Of a DNA stretch of 12,268 nt, positions 1-6,290 are shown piece after piece. The position numbers and the translations under genes were made by a program. The notes below the pieces were generated by a model, which was not told where the DNA came from, made no database searches, and saw nothing but the letters and a program-made list of their open reading frames with translations. This DNA is from CAZONU01 sp965370045 (GTDB lineage Bacteria > Planctomycetota > SZUA-567 > JAKLDR01): positions 1 to 12,268 of the forward strand of contig CBDUSI010000129.1 in the NCBI GenBank assembly GCA_965370045.1, read 5' to 3'. Each line of letters starts with the position of its first letter. Position 1 is the first letter of the stretch.

Positions 1-214
1 GAATATCGACCAACACACCCCCAGTCCTTTAGAGAATTAGCAGACACAGCCTAGTTACCATCTTCTCTCTTACCATCTTATCCTTTACCACTTCACCACT
101 ATGGCGGAACGGTTCTGGCGCCGCGCGGCCGCGCTTTGCCGGCATTGGAGTGAACCTTTGGCACCCGCGCCTCGTTATGGCGGCTGGCGGACGTCCTGTT
201 AGGAGGTATCGGAG
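1..214. other. Upstream non-coding region of the toroid protein gene
   Basis: No credible gene is seen here. The left half (about 1-105) is much richer in A+T than the rest of the window and contains three 15-bp tandem repeats, listed separately. The right half returns to high G+C and ends in the Shine-Dalgarno AGGAGG at 201-206, eight bases before the ATG at 215. I could not find a convincing -35/-10 pair of the kind seen elsewhere in the window. It is probably the control region of the downstream gene, possibly joined at the left to the end of an unseen neighbour. Confidence 0.5.
55..99. repeat. Three 15-bp tandem direct repeats (TTACCATCTT core)
   Basis: TTACCATCTT occurs at 55-64 and 70-79. 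A degenerate third copy, TTACCACTTC, begins at 85. The three starts are spaced exactly 15 bases apart, and each unit has a pyrimidine-rich remainder. The other strand reads AAGATGGTAA. Regularly phased short repeats in an AT-richer upstream region can be an array of protein-binding sites, but no binding protein is indicated, and simple replication slippage is an alternative. Confidence 0.55.
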
Positions 215-1786
215 ATGGCTACCTCGACTGACCTGCGCGCGGCCATAGACGAGGTTCGCGAGCGTTATTCCCCGGGGGACGCCGCGCTTCCCGGCGAGGT
301 GCGCGGCGGCGTCGGCGACCTGGCCGACGAACTGGAGCGCCGCGCCGGCGCGACGCCCTGGTGGGTCATCAGCGTCGTGGTCCACGCGGTGCTCTTTCTG
401 CTGGCGGGCCTGCTGACCGTGGCCGCGACCCGCCCGGTTTGCGACGACAGCCCCCTGGTCTTCGACGTGAAGCCCGAGAAGCCGGTCCGCTACGTGGAAA
501 GGCGACCGGGGGTCTTCACTACCGACATAGAGATCAAGCATCCCGATAAGGTGCGGGAGCCGATACTGCTGCACGAGCCCGCCGAACTCGCCGAGCGCTT
601 CGAAAGCGCCAACGACTCGGACTCCCGCAGCGCTCGCGGTCAGGAGAAGGCCATCAGCGACATCCCCCTGAGCGAGAAGGGAGTCACCGGCGTCCTGGGC
701 GTGGGCGGCGGGAGGATGGCCGGGGCCTTCGGCTACCGCGGCCCCGGCGGCCGCAGGCACGCGGTCAAGGAGTTCGGCGGTTCGCGGCTCACCGAGTCGG
801 CGGTGAAGCGCGCCCTGGCCTGGCTGGCTCGCCATCAGGAGGCCGACGGCCACTGGGATGCCAAAAAATATGAAGGAAGCATGAAGACCGACGCGGGCAT
901 CACCGGGCTGGCCCTGCTGGCCTTCCTGGGCGCCGGCCACACCGAGAAGGGCGGGGAGCACCGGGAGGTCGTCCGCAAGGCGGCACGCTGGATCATGAAA
1001 AGCCAGGCCGCCGACGGGGCCATCGGCAGGGGCTCGGAGGGCACCGAGCCCAACGGCGTGGGCTACCACCACGCCATCTGCGGTCTGGCCCTGGCCGAGG
1101 CCTACGGCATGGCCGGCGACGCCGGGGTGCGCTCCGCGGCGCAGAAGGCCGTGGACTACTCGGTCAAGAGCCACCAGATCAAGGGCTCCGGCTGGCGCTA
1201 CGTGCCCGGCCAGGCGGGCGGCGCGGACCTCTCGGTGACCGGCTGGTTCGTGATGCAGATGAAGAGCGCGCGGATCGCCAAGCTCAACGTGCCGCCGGGC
1301 GCGCTGCAGGGCGCGTTGATCTTCACGGACAAAGTCAGCGACCAGTACGGCAAGTGTCGCTACAAGGCCGACTGGCTGAGCCCCAACCCGACCATGACCA
1401 GCGTGGGCATGCTGGTGCGCCTGTACACCGGTTCGCGCCCCGGCGACGCCAAGGTTTCAGGCGGCGCCAACTACCTGCTCAAGAACCTCCCGGTCTGGGG
1501 CGAGAACGGCGTCGGCGCCAACATGTACTACTGGTACTACGGGGCCATGACCATGTTCCAGGTCCGGGGCCGGCCCTGGAAAAAGTGGAACGCGGCGATG
1601 ACCGGCGCGCTGGTGCCCAACCAGCGCACTGGCGGCCCCACCGACGGCACGAAGGAAGACGTGAAAGGCTCCTGGGACCCGGTCGGCGCCTGGGCCACCC
1701 GCGGCGGCCGGGTCTACGCCACGGCGGTGGGCGCGCTCTGCCTGGAGGTTTATTACAGGTATTTGCCGATCTATGGCGGCAAGTAG
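215..1786 (+). CDS. Membrane-anchored prenyltransferase/squalene oxidase repeat (alpha/alpha toroid) protein
   Basis: A 523-residue protein with a short cytoplasmic N-terminus, one transmembrane helix at about residues 49-71 (beginning WWVISVVVHAVLFLLAG), a linker to about 165, then an extracytoplasmic helical toroid from about 195 to the end. Toroid signs are the QxxDGxW-like element RHQEADGHWD near 206-215, a second degenerate repeat near 254-270 (SQAADG), GSGWRYVP near 325-331, and the C-terminal YYWYYGAMTMFQV (438-450), GSWDPVGAW and ALCLEVYYRYLP. This arrangement is a common planctomycete type, usually annotated as prenyltransferase/squalene oxidase repeat-containing. No terpene cyclase DxDD motif is evident, so enzymatic cyclisation is unlikely, and a structural or binding role is inferred. 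The start is supported by AGGAGG at 201-206. The gene stands alone; a hairpin and a fresh promoter follow it. Confidence 0.9.
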   Translation: MATSTDLRAAIDEVRERYSPGDAALPGEVRGGVGDLADELERRAGATPWWVISVVVHAVLFLLAGLLTVAATRPVCDDSPLVFDVKPEKPVRYVERRPGVFTTDIEIKHPDKVREPILLHEPAELAERFESANDSDSRSARGQEKAISDIPLSEKGVTGVLGVGGGRMAGAFGYRGPGGRRHAVKEFGGSRLTESAVKRALAWLARHQEADGHWDAKKYEGSMKTDAGITGLALLAFLGAGHTEKGGEHREVVRKAARWIMKSQAADGAIGRGSEGTEPNGVGYHHAICGLALAEAYGMAGDAGVRSAAQKAVDYSVKSHQIKGSGWRYVPGQAGGADLSVTGWFVMQMKSARIAKLNVPPGALQGALIFTDKVSDQYGKCRYKADWLSPNPTMTSVGMLVRLYTGSRPGDAKVSGGANYLLKNLPVWGENGVGANMYYWYYGAMTMFQVRGRPWKKWNAAMTGALVPNQRTGGPTDGTKEDVKGSWDPVGAWATRGGRVYATAVGALCLEVYYRYLPIYGGK

Positions 1787-1806
1787 CCGCCGGACGGCGG
1801 TTACTT
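1787..1806 (+). terminator. Probable weak intrinsic terminator after the toroid gene
   Basis: CCGCCG (1787-1792) and CGGCGG (1795-1800) are perfect complements, immediately after the TAG stop. They can form a 5-bp stem with a GGAC loop, followed by TTACTT. The T tract is interrupted, so termination may be partial. A second GC hairpin (GCCGG/CCGGC) follows at about 1825-1842 but overlaps the promoter of the next gene. Confidence 0.45.
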
Positions 1807-1822
1807 GCTGCCGGGAGAACGC

Positions 1823-1852
1823 TTGCCGGCGGGGGGCCCGGCGGGTTACAAT
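1823..1852 (+). promoter_or_regulatory. Promoter of the HEAT-repeat gene (TTGCCG-N18-TACAAT)
   Basis: TTGCCG at 1823-1828 and TACAAT at 1847-1852 are separated by 18 bases, a good fit to a housekeeping sigma-70 type promoter. The predicted transcription start is near 1859, giving a leader of about 32 nt that includes the GAGG ribosome site at 1878-1881. The same -10 hexamer is seen in front of the small gene at 4943-5200. Confidence 0.6.
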
Positions 1853-1890
1853 ACTCGCGCGAGGCGGGCGGCCGTGCGAGGATTAGAACT

Positions 1891-3498
1891 ATGCTGAAGC
1901 GCCGGGTGTTTCTGATCGCCGTCGTGCTGCTGCTCGTCGCGCCGTCGCCGGGGAGCGGGGGCGAGCGTCCCCCGGAACCCCACAAGGACAAGAGCATTCC
2001 GGCCATCGTTGCCCGCCTGCAGGAGGCGAGAGGCGGGGTGCGCCTCCACGCCGTCTACGACCTGCTGGACCTCGGCGACCTGACCGCGCATGCCGCGAAG
2101 CTCGTCCCCGTTCTGATGAAAGCGCTCGGCGATTCCGAGGCGGGCGTGAGGGGGGTCTCCACCCGGGCGCTGGCCAAGATCGGCAAGCCGGCGGTTGGCG
2201 CTCCGATCGAGGCCCTGGCGGGGGGCAACGAGCAAGTGCGCTACCGGGCGGCCGAGACCCTCGGCCTGATAGGTCCGGATGCGGCCGGGGCGGTGCCCGC
2301 CCTGATCAAGGCCCTGGCCGACAAGAGCGCGACGGTGCGGATGCACGCGGCCCGCTCCCTGGGCCGGATCGGCCCCGGCGCCAGGGACGCGGTGCCCGCG
2401 CTGATCAAGTCGCTGGGGGGCAAGGCCGTGGTGTGGTACAAGGCGGTCAGGTCGCTGGGCCAGATCGGCAAGCCCGCGGTGCCGCATCTTCTGGAGGCCT
2501 TCAAGGCCTGGGAGGGCGATGTCGGCAGCCGGGCGGCGTTGGCGCTCTGCTATATCGGGCCCCCCGCCAAAGAGAAGGCCGCGCCGGTCATGAAAGCGGC
2601 CCTGCGACACAGAGATATCCGCGTGCGCATCGCCGCGGCCGAGGCCCTGGCCAAGGTCGACCCGACCGCCGTCGCAGGGGCCACCAAGGTCTTGATGCGT
2701 GCCCTGGAGAGCGAGAACCAGCACCGGCGCCGCGAGGCGGTCTACGCGCTGGGGCACATTGGCCCGGCCGCCGGGCCGGCCGCAGAGAGGCTGGTCGAGC
2801 TGCTCGACGGGGCGAGCATGTGGACGCAGGTGAGCATTGCCGATGCTCTCGGCAGCATCGGCGCCGAAACCGGCGGTGCCGGCCGGGCGATGCAACGGCT
2901 GCTGGGGGACAAGAACAACCGCGTGCGCAGCGCGGCCGCCCAAGCGCTCGGCAAGCTGCGGCCCACCCGCGCGGCGGTCGCGGACATGCTCATCGCCAGG
3001 TTCGACGAGGAGAAGGACGCGGGGGCCCGGAGCGGGCTTTGGCGGGGCTTGGCCGCGATGGGCGAGGTGGCTCGGCCGCGGGCGATAGCGGCGCTGGACA
3101 GTGCCAAGGGCTGGAAGCGGACGTACCTCCTCGGCGCGCTGCGCAAGATGGGCCCCCCCGCGGTTCCCGCGTTGCTGGCAGCGCTGAAAGAAGGGAAACC
3201 GGGGGGCCGCATGGGAGCTGCGGCCGTGCTGGGCCGCCTGGGCGAGGTGAAGGGAGTGATTCCCGCACTGGTCGAAGCCCTGGGCGACAAGGACCGTCGT
3301 GTCCGCTCCAGAACGGAAGACGCGTTTTCGATGATCGGCCCGCCGGCTCTGCCCCTGTTGGAGAAGGCTGCCGCTGGCAAGGGTGACCGGGCGGCATCGG
3401 CCAAGCGGGCGCTGTACAGGATCAACCACTCCTGGAAGAACCCTCGCAGGCGGGGACGCTACTACCAGAAGTTCTTCCGGCAGCGGACCGGCCGTTGA
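1891..3498 (+). CDS. Secreted HEAT-repeat protein
   Basis: A 535-residue protein. Residues 1-24 look like a signal peptide (basic MLKRR, a hydrophobic VFLIAVVLLLVA stretch, then SPGSGG). Nearly all the rest is HEAT repeats of about 35-40 residues, roughly 12 units from residue 35 to 510, with the usual A-A-x-x-L-G-x-I-G-P turns and V-P-x-L-x-x-A-L second helices (for example GRIGPGARDAVPALIKSL). It ends in a strongly basic, aromatic tail (KNPRRRGRYYQKFFRQRTGR). HEAT solenoids are protein-interaction scaffolds, and no catalytic motif is seen. The ATG at 1891 is chosen because it follows GAGG by nine bases, lies after a good promoter and begins the signal peptide. The frame is open further upstream, but that part overlaps the toroid gene. 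It is convergent with the next gene, 32 bases away. Confidence 0.88.
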   Translation: MLKRRVFLIAVVLLLVAPSPGSGGERPPEPHKDKSIPAIVARLQEARGGVRLHAVYDLLDLGDLTAHAAKLVPVLMKALGDSEAGVRGVSTRALAKIGKPAVGAPIEALAGGNEQVRYRAAETLGLIGPDAAGAVPALIKALADKSATVRMHAARSLGRIGPGARDAVPALIKSLGGKAVVWYKAVRSLGQIGKPAVPHLLEAFKAWEGDVGSRAALALCYIGPPAKEKAAPVMKAALRHRDIRVRIAAAEALAKVDPTAVAGATKVLMRALESENQHRRREAVYALGHIGPAAGPAAERLVELLDGASMWTQVSIADALGSIGAETGGAGRAMQRLLGDKNNRVRSAAAQALGKLRPTRAAVADMLIARFDEEKDAGARSGLWRGLAAMGEVARPRAIAALDSAKGWKRTYLLGALRKMGPPAVPALLAALKEGKPGGRMGAAAVLGRLGEVKGVIPALVEALGDKDRRVRSRTEDAFSMIGPPALPLLEKAAAGKGDRAASAKRALYRINHSWKNPRRRGRYYQKFFRQRTGR

Positions 3499-3503
3499 GC
3501 GCC

Positions 3504-3517
3504 GCCCCCGGGGGGGC
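3504..3517. terminator. GC hairpin between convergent genes
   Basis: GCCCCC (3504-3509) and GGGGGC (3512-3517) are complementary within the 32-base gap between two facing stop codons. The hairpin could serve both genes, but there is no T tract on either strand and the loop is very small, so this is a weak call. Confidence 0.25.
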
Positions 3518-3530
3518 AGCCGGAAGTCGG

Positions 3531-4850
3531 TTACTTGCCGCCGGGAATCCGGGTTATGGTCAGCTTGTCGTAGTCGATCTCCATGTCCGGCTTGCCGTCG
3601 CCGTCGGTGTCGCGCTTCTCGCGGACCAGGCGGCCCTTGGAGTAGTACTGCCAGGTCTCAATCTTTCCGTTCCGGCCGGAGTGCCACTCCTTCCCGCCGA
3701 CGCAGACGATCAGCCATCCGGTGTATTTGCCGTCCTTCTTGAGACTGTGCTCGATGCGGACCACCTTGCCGTCCTTGTAGGTCGTGCGCGCGCGTTTGTC
3801 TTCGAGGACGAAGTCCCGGACCCACTTGCCGTCCTTGAGCAGCCGGGTGTCGCTGGTGTACTGGTTCCCGCCCGACCCGTAACGGGTCCGAAAGTCGATG
3901 ACGCCGTCCAGGTCGCGGTCCGTCTCGGAGAACACCTGGTGACCGTCTTTGTAGCTGTTCCGGCGCTTGAGCTTCCCGGTCTTCACCTCGATGGTTTCAT
4001 CTTTCAGGAGCACTCCGTCCCGGAAGTGGCGCTCCTGGCGGAAAGTGTGCCCCTGCCACTTGTGGGGTTTGCCTTTCTTCACGTAAGTGCCCGTCCACTT
4101 CCCGTCCTTGAGCACGAAGGTTCGCCGGTGCGGCGGGGTCTTGTGACTGTAGTCGATCCGCACGTCCATCTTGCCGTCGCCATTGGTGTCTTTCTCCTCC
4201 CTGACGACGATCCCCTTTCTGTACGTGCGGACCTCAGTGATGCGCTTCTTGCTCCGGCCGGAGATGCTCCTGACCGGCAGGCCGTCCTTGAAGGTGGTCT
4301 CCCGGTAGATGGCGTGATACTTGCCGCGGGAGACGACCACGCGGGTCGGCAGACCGTCCACGTAGTTGACAGTCACCCCGGCGTACTCTTTGGCGGAAGT
4401 GATCGGCGAGGCGCCCACGCAGACTCCTGTCCTGTAAGTGAAGGTGCCGGTCCACTTGCCCTTGACCAGTTTCTCAGCCCGGCCGGGAATGACCTGGTAG
4501 TTTCTGAACCGGAAGATCTCGGCCGGCACGAACCTGTAGCGGCCCTTGACCTTCATCAACTGGAGGAGGCGCGGGCCGGTGGGCCGCGGCCCGCTCTTCT
4601 CGTCGATCACGCTGCGGAAGTCGCCCTTGCCGTCATGGTCGGTGTCCAACTCGACGCGGGCCAACCGGCCCTTCTTGTCGTAGTGGTCCCAGCGGTCGTG
4701 CTTGCCGTCCCGGTTGGTGTCCAGGGCGGCCTTCTTGACCACGTCGCCCTCGAACTCGTACTTGGGTGCCGCGCCCTTGTCGCGTATGAACACCTTGGCG
4801 GGCGAAGCCGCCGTGAGCAGCAGTGCGCTGAAAATGGCCAGTCCGGACAT
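3531..4850 (-). CDS. Secreted protein with DxDxDGxxD calcium-binding-type repeats and DGKWTG repeats
   Basis: A 439-residue protein with a signal-peptide-like N-terminus (hydrophobic to about residue 14, then AASPA near 14-18). It carries five EF-hand-loop-like DxDxDGxxD elements, starting at residues 44 (DTNRDGKHD), 69 (DTDHDGKGD), 221 (DTNGDGKMD), 311 (DRDLDGVID) and 414 (DTDGDGKPD). Between them are beta-rich stretches with a recurring KDGKWTGT / YKDG motif, reminiscent of MORN-like or YD-type repeats. The DxDxDGxxD loop is an established calcium ligand pattern in dockerins, thrombospondin type 3 and related secreted bacterial proteins; binding here is inferred. Two cysteines sit in similar contexts (GVCVG at 144, IVCVG at 383) and could pair. 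The start follows GGAG by seven bases. Substrate and partner are unknown. Confidence 0.82.
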   Translation of the reverse strand: MSGLAIFSALLLTAASPAKVFIRDKGAAPKYEFEGDVVKKAALDTNRDGKHDRWDHYDKKGRLARVELDTDHDGKGDFRSVIDEKSGPRPTGPRLLQLMKVKGRYRFVPAEIFRFRNYQVIPGRAEKLVKGKWTGTFTYRTGVCVGASPITSAKEYAGVTVNYVDGLPTRVVVSRGKYHAIYRETTFKDGLPVRSISGRSKKRITEVRTYRKGIVVREEKDTNGDGKMDVRIDYSHKTPPHRRTFVLKDGKWTGTYVKKGKPHKWQGHTFRQERHFRDGVLLKDETIEVKTGKLKRRNSYKDGHQVFSETDRDLDGVIDFRTRYGSGGNQYTSDTRLLKDGKWVRDFVLEDKRARTTYKDGKVVRIEHSLKKDGKYTGWLIVCVGGKEWHSGRNGKIETWQYYSKGRLVREKRDTDGDGKPDMEIDYDKLTITRIPGGK

Positions 4851-4922
4851 CGCAGTTCTCCATATGCTTTGACGCGCGAGGGCCCGGGTCGGTTACGCGG
4901 AAAGCCAGGAATTCTCTGACTG

Positions 4923-4941
4923 GCTCACCCGCCCCGGGCGG
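4923..4941. repeat. 19-bp direct repeat, copy 1
   Basis: GCTCACCCGCCCCGGGCGG is identical to 5262-5280. This copy lies just downstream of the stop of the small gene at 4943-5200. Its core can fold into a CCGCC/GGCGG hairpin, so it might act as a 3' stem on the minus-strand transcript, although no T run follows. Confidence 0.6.
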
Positions 4942-4942
4942 C

Positions 4943-5200
4943 CTACGGCCGGACGTCGCTCTCGGGAAAGACCTCGTGAAAAAGCTCTTCGCCCAGCGTG
5001 AGGCGCATCAGGGCCAGGTGGACCTCTTCCTCGGTGTAGTCCGGGTGGCGCTGACGGATGCCGGCCCGCACGGTCTGGCGCAGCGCGCGGGTAAGTTCGA
5101 AAGTCATCGCCGCGCGCCCGGAGATGCCCATGCGCCGCAGCGCCTGGAGCTGCACCGCGCGGGCCTGCGGGGCGGTGTCGGTCGGACGGGCTCCGCTCAT
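4943..5200 (-). CDS. Small conserved-type hypothetical protein (85 aa)
   Basis: No function is recognised. The predicted protein is helical and charged: an Ala/Gln/Leu-rich first helix, then LRRMGISGRAAMTFELTRAL and RAGIRQRHPDYTEEEVHLAL, ending LTLGEELFHEVFP. This pattern (a helix, a G-R-A-M turn, then RxxxRxRHPDYTEEEV) resembles a recurrent family of small uncharacterised bacterial proteins; that is from memory and not searched. An upstream TTG at 5236 would add 12 residues, but it coincides with the -35 box of a good promoter, so the ATG at 5200 is chosen. No Shine-Dalgarno precedes that ATG, and the transcript is predicted to begin at or next to it. It lies 58 bases downstream of the ligase gene and could also be reached by read-through from it. 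Confidence 0.7.
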   Translation of the reverse strand: MSGARPTDTAPQARAVQLQALRRMGISGRAAMTFELTRALRQTVRAGIRQRHPDYTEEEVHLALMRLTLGEELFHEVFPESDVRP

Positions 5201-5207
5201 GCCGGCG

Positions 5208-5236
5208 ATTGTACCCCGCGGGCCCGGGGGGCTCAA
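5208..5236 (-). promoter_or_regulatory. Promoter for the small gene (TTGAGC-N17-TACAAT), leaderless
   Basis: On the minus strand, TTGAGC (5236-5231) and TACAAT (5213-5208) are separated by exactly 17 bases. The predicted transcription start, about seven bases further, is 5201 or 5200, which is the A of the ATG. The transcript would therefore have essentially no 5' leader, which agrees with the absence of a ribosome-binding site. A further TTGACC at 5244-5239 would give a 25-base spacer, which is too long. Confidence 0.6.
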
Positions 5237-5258
5237 GGGGTCAAAGAGATTCGGACTG

Positions 5259-6290
5259 CTAGCTCACCCGCCCCGGGCGGTAGCCGACGCCCAGGCTCAG
5301 GATGCGGGCCATCAGTTTTTCGTATCCCACCCCACCCTTCTCCACGCTCTCGGCGAAGTCCTCTCCGAAAGAAAGCTGCGGGTTGGGGTTGGCTTCCAGG
5401 AAGAAGAGCTCGCCCCCGGGGGTCAGCCGGAAGTCGATGCGCGCGTATCCCGAGAGGCACAGGTAGCGGTAGATGCGCTTGGACAGCTTCTTTATTTTGT
5501 CGGCCATCCCGTCCGGCAGATCCTCGGCGGCCTTGCTGATGACCCCCCACTTCTTCTGGTACTTGGCGTCCCACTTGGCGCGGCGGGTGGCGATCAGCGG
5601 GACGTCCTCGGGCTTCTCGGTGAAGACCAGCTCCCAGACGGGGAAGACTACCAGGCGCTCGTTGCCGACCACCGCCACGTAGAGCTCGCGGCCCTCGATG
5701 AACTGCTCGGCGATGACGTCGGTGCCGGCCTTCTCGTGTACGAACCTGACCCGCTCGGCCAGCGCCGCGTCGCCGGTGACCAGCGACGCCTGGCTGATGC
5801 CCAGCGAGGCGTCCTCGGTGGCGCTCTTGATGAAAAGCGGAAAGTCCAGCCGCTTGGGGCGCTTGACCTTCCGGCCCATCGGGAAAACGTGAAACTCCGG
5901 CACCTTGACGCGGTGGTAAGCCAGCAGCTTCTTGCTGAGGGCCTTGTCGCGGGCCAGCATCAGCCCCCGCGGGTTGCAGCCGGTGTAGCGCACGCCCAGA
6001 AGCTCCAGGTAGGCGACTACGTTCTGGTCGTAGAGCGCCACCGAGTCCCACTCCTCGAGCAGGTTGAAAGTGACGTGCGGCGTCCACTGCTCGACCGTCT
6101 CGCGGATGGGAGCCAGGTCGCTGTAGACCCCCAGGACGCGGACCTCGTGGCCCAGGCCCTCGAGCGTAGCCACCACGTCAAACTCGCACTTCCAGTCGGC
6201 GTTCTTGTACTCCCCGTCGGGGACCTTCTCGATGCTCTCCGGGGGCTCCAGCCCCTGGCGGACCAGGACGAGAACGCGCAGCTTCTTCAC
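5259..6290 (-). CDS. ATP-grasp ligase, D-alanine--D-alanine ligase-like
   Basis: A 343-residue protein with the D-Ala-D-Ala ligase fold order: an N-terminal Rossmann-like part (KKLRVLVLV; HVTFNLLEEWD near 72-82), a middle part (YTGCNPRGLMLARDK near 102-116), then the ATP-grasp core. Visible elements are the nucleotide-binding lysine region PLFIKSATEDASLGIS (K155), EQFIEGRELYVAVVGN (195-210), and the metal-binding residues D286 in ARIDFRL and E299/N301 in FLEANPNPQLS. In classical Ddl the last motif is ExNxxPG, so EANPNP and the replaced active-site loop (RRAKWDAKYQKKWG) suggest a different acceptor substrate. The family joins a carboxylate to an amine with ATP; the substrate here is unknown. 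The GTG start at 6290 overlaps the stop of the metallopeptidase gene as GTGA, with GGTGGAG just upstream, so the two are probably translationally coupled. Confidence 0.85.
   Translation of the reverse strand: MKKLRVLVLVRQGLEPPESIEKVPDGEYKNADWKCEFDVVATLEGLGHEVRVLGVYSDLAPIRETVEQWTPHVTFNLLEEWDSVALYDQNVVAYLELLGVRYTGCNPRGLMLARDKALSKKLLAYHRVKVPEFHVFPMGRKVKRPKRLDFPLFIKSATEDASLGISQASLVTGDAALAERVRFVHEKAGTDVIAEQFIEGRELYVAVVGNERLVVFPVWELVFTEKPEDVPLIATRRAKWDAKYQKKWGVISKAAEDLPDGMADKIKKLSKRIYRYLCLSGYARIDFRLTPGGELFFLEANPNPQLSFGEDFAESVEKGGVGYEKLMARILSLGVGYRPGRVS
5262..5280. repeat. 19-bp direct repeat, copy 2 (inside ligase 3' end)
   Basis: Identical to 4923-4941. Here it encodes the last codons of the ligase (RPGRVS region) on the minus strand. 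The similarity extends weakly beyond it (GACTG on the left side of both copies, with a small gap), suggesting a short duplication around the 3' ends of two successive genes. Confidence 0.6.

Noticed and set aside
1..54. End of a gene entering from the left edge
   Set aside because: No frame with recognisable protein character could be supported from so few bases.
55..99. CRISPR array
   Set aside because: Repeats of 10-15 bp directly abutting, with no unique spacers and no cas genes in view.
29..1174. Long minus-strand open frame (381 codons) opposite the toroid gene
   Set aside because: It is an antisense shadow of a well-supported gene with Shine-Dalgarno, membrane helix and family motifs. 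Long antisense frames are expected at this G+C.
1354..1890. N-terminal extension of the HEAT gene upstream of 1891
   Set aside because: It overlaps the end of the toroid gene in another frame, is low in complexity (Arg/Gly/Pro-rich), and lacks a ribosome site. The signal peptide and promoter fix the start at 1891.
1846..3429. Minus-strand open frame (527 codons) opposite the HEAT gene
   Set aside because: Antisense reflection of a repeat protein; the apparent periodicity is inherited from the HEAT codons on the other strand.
3495..4919. Plus-strand open frame (474 codons) opposite the repeat protein
   Set aside because: The minus-strand frame shows coherent DxDxDGxxD repeats, a signal peptide and a ribosome site, whereas this frame shows no domain logic.
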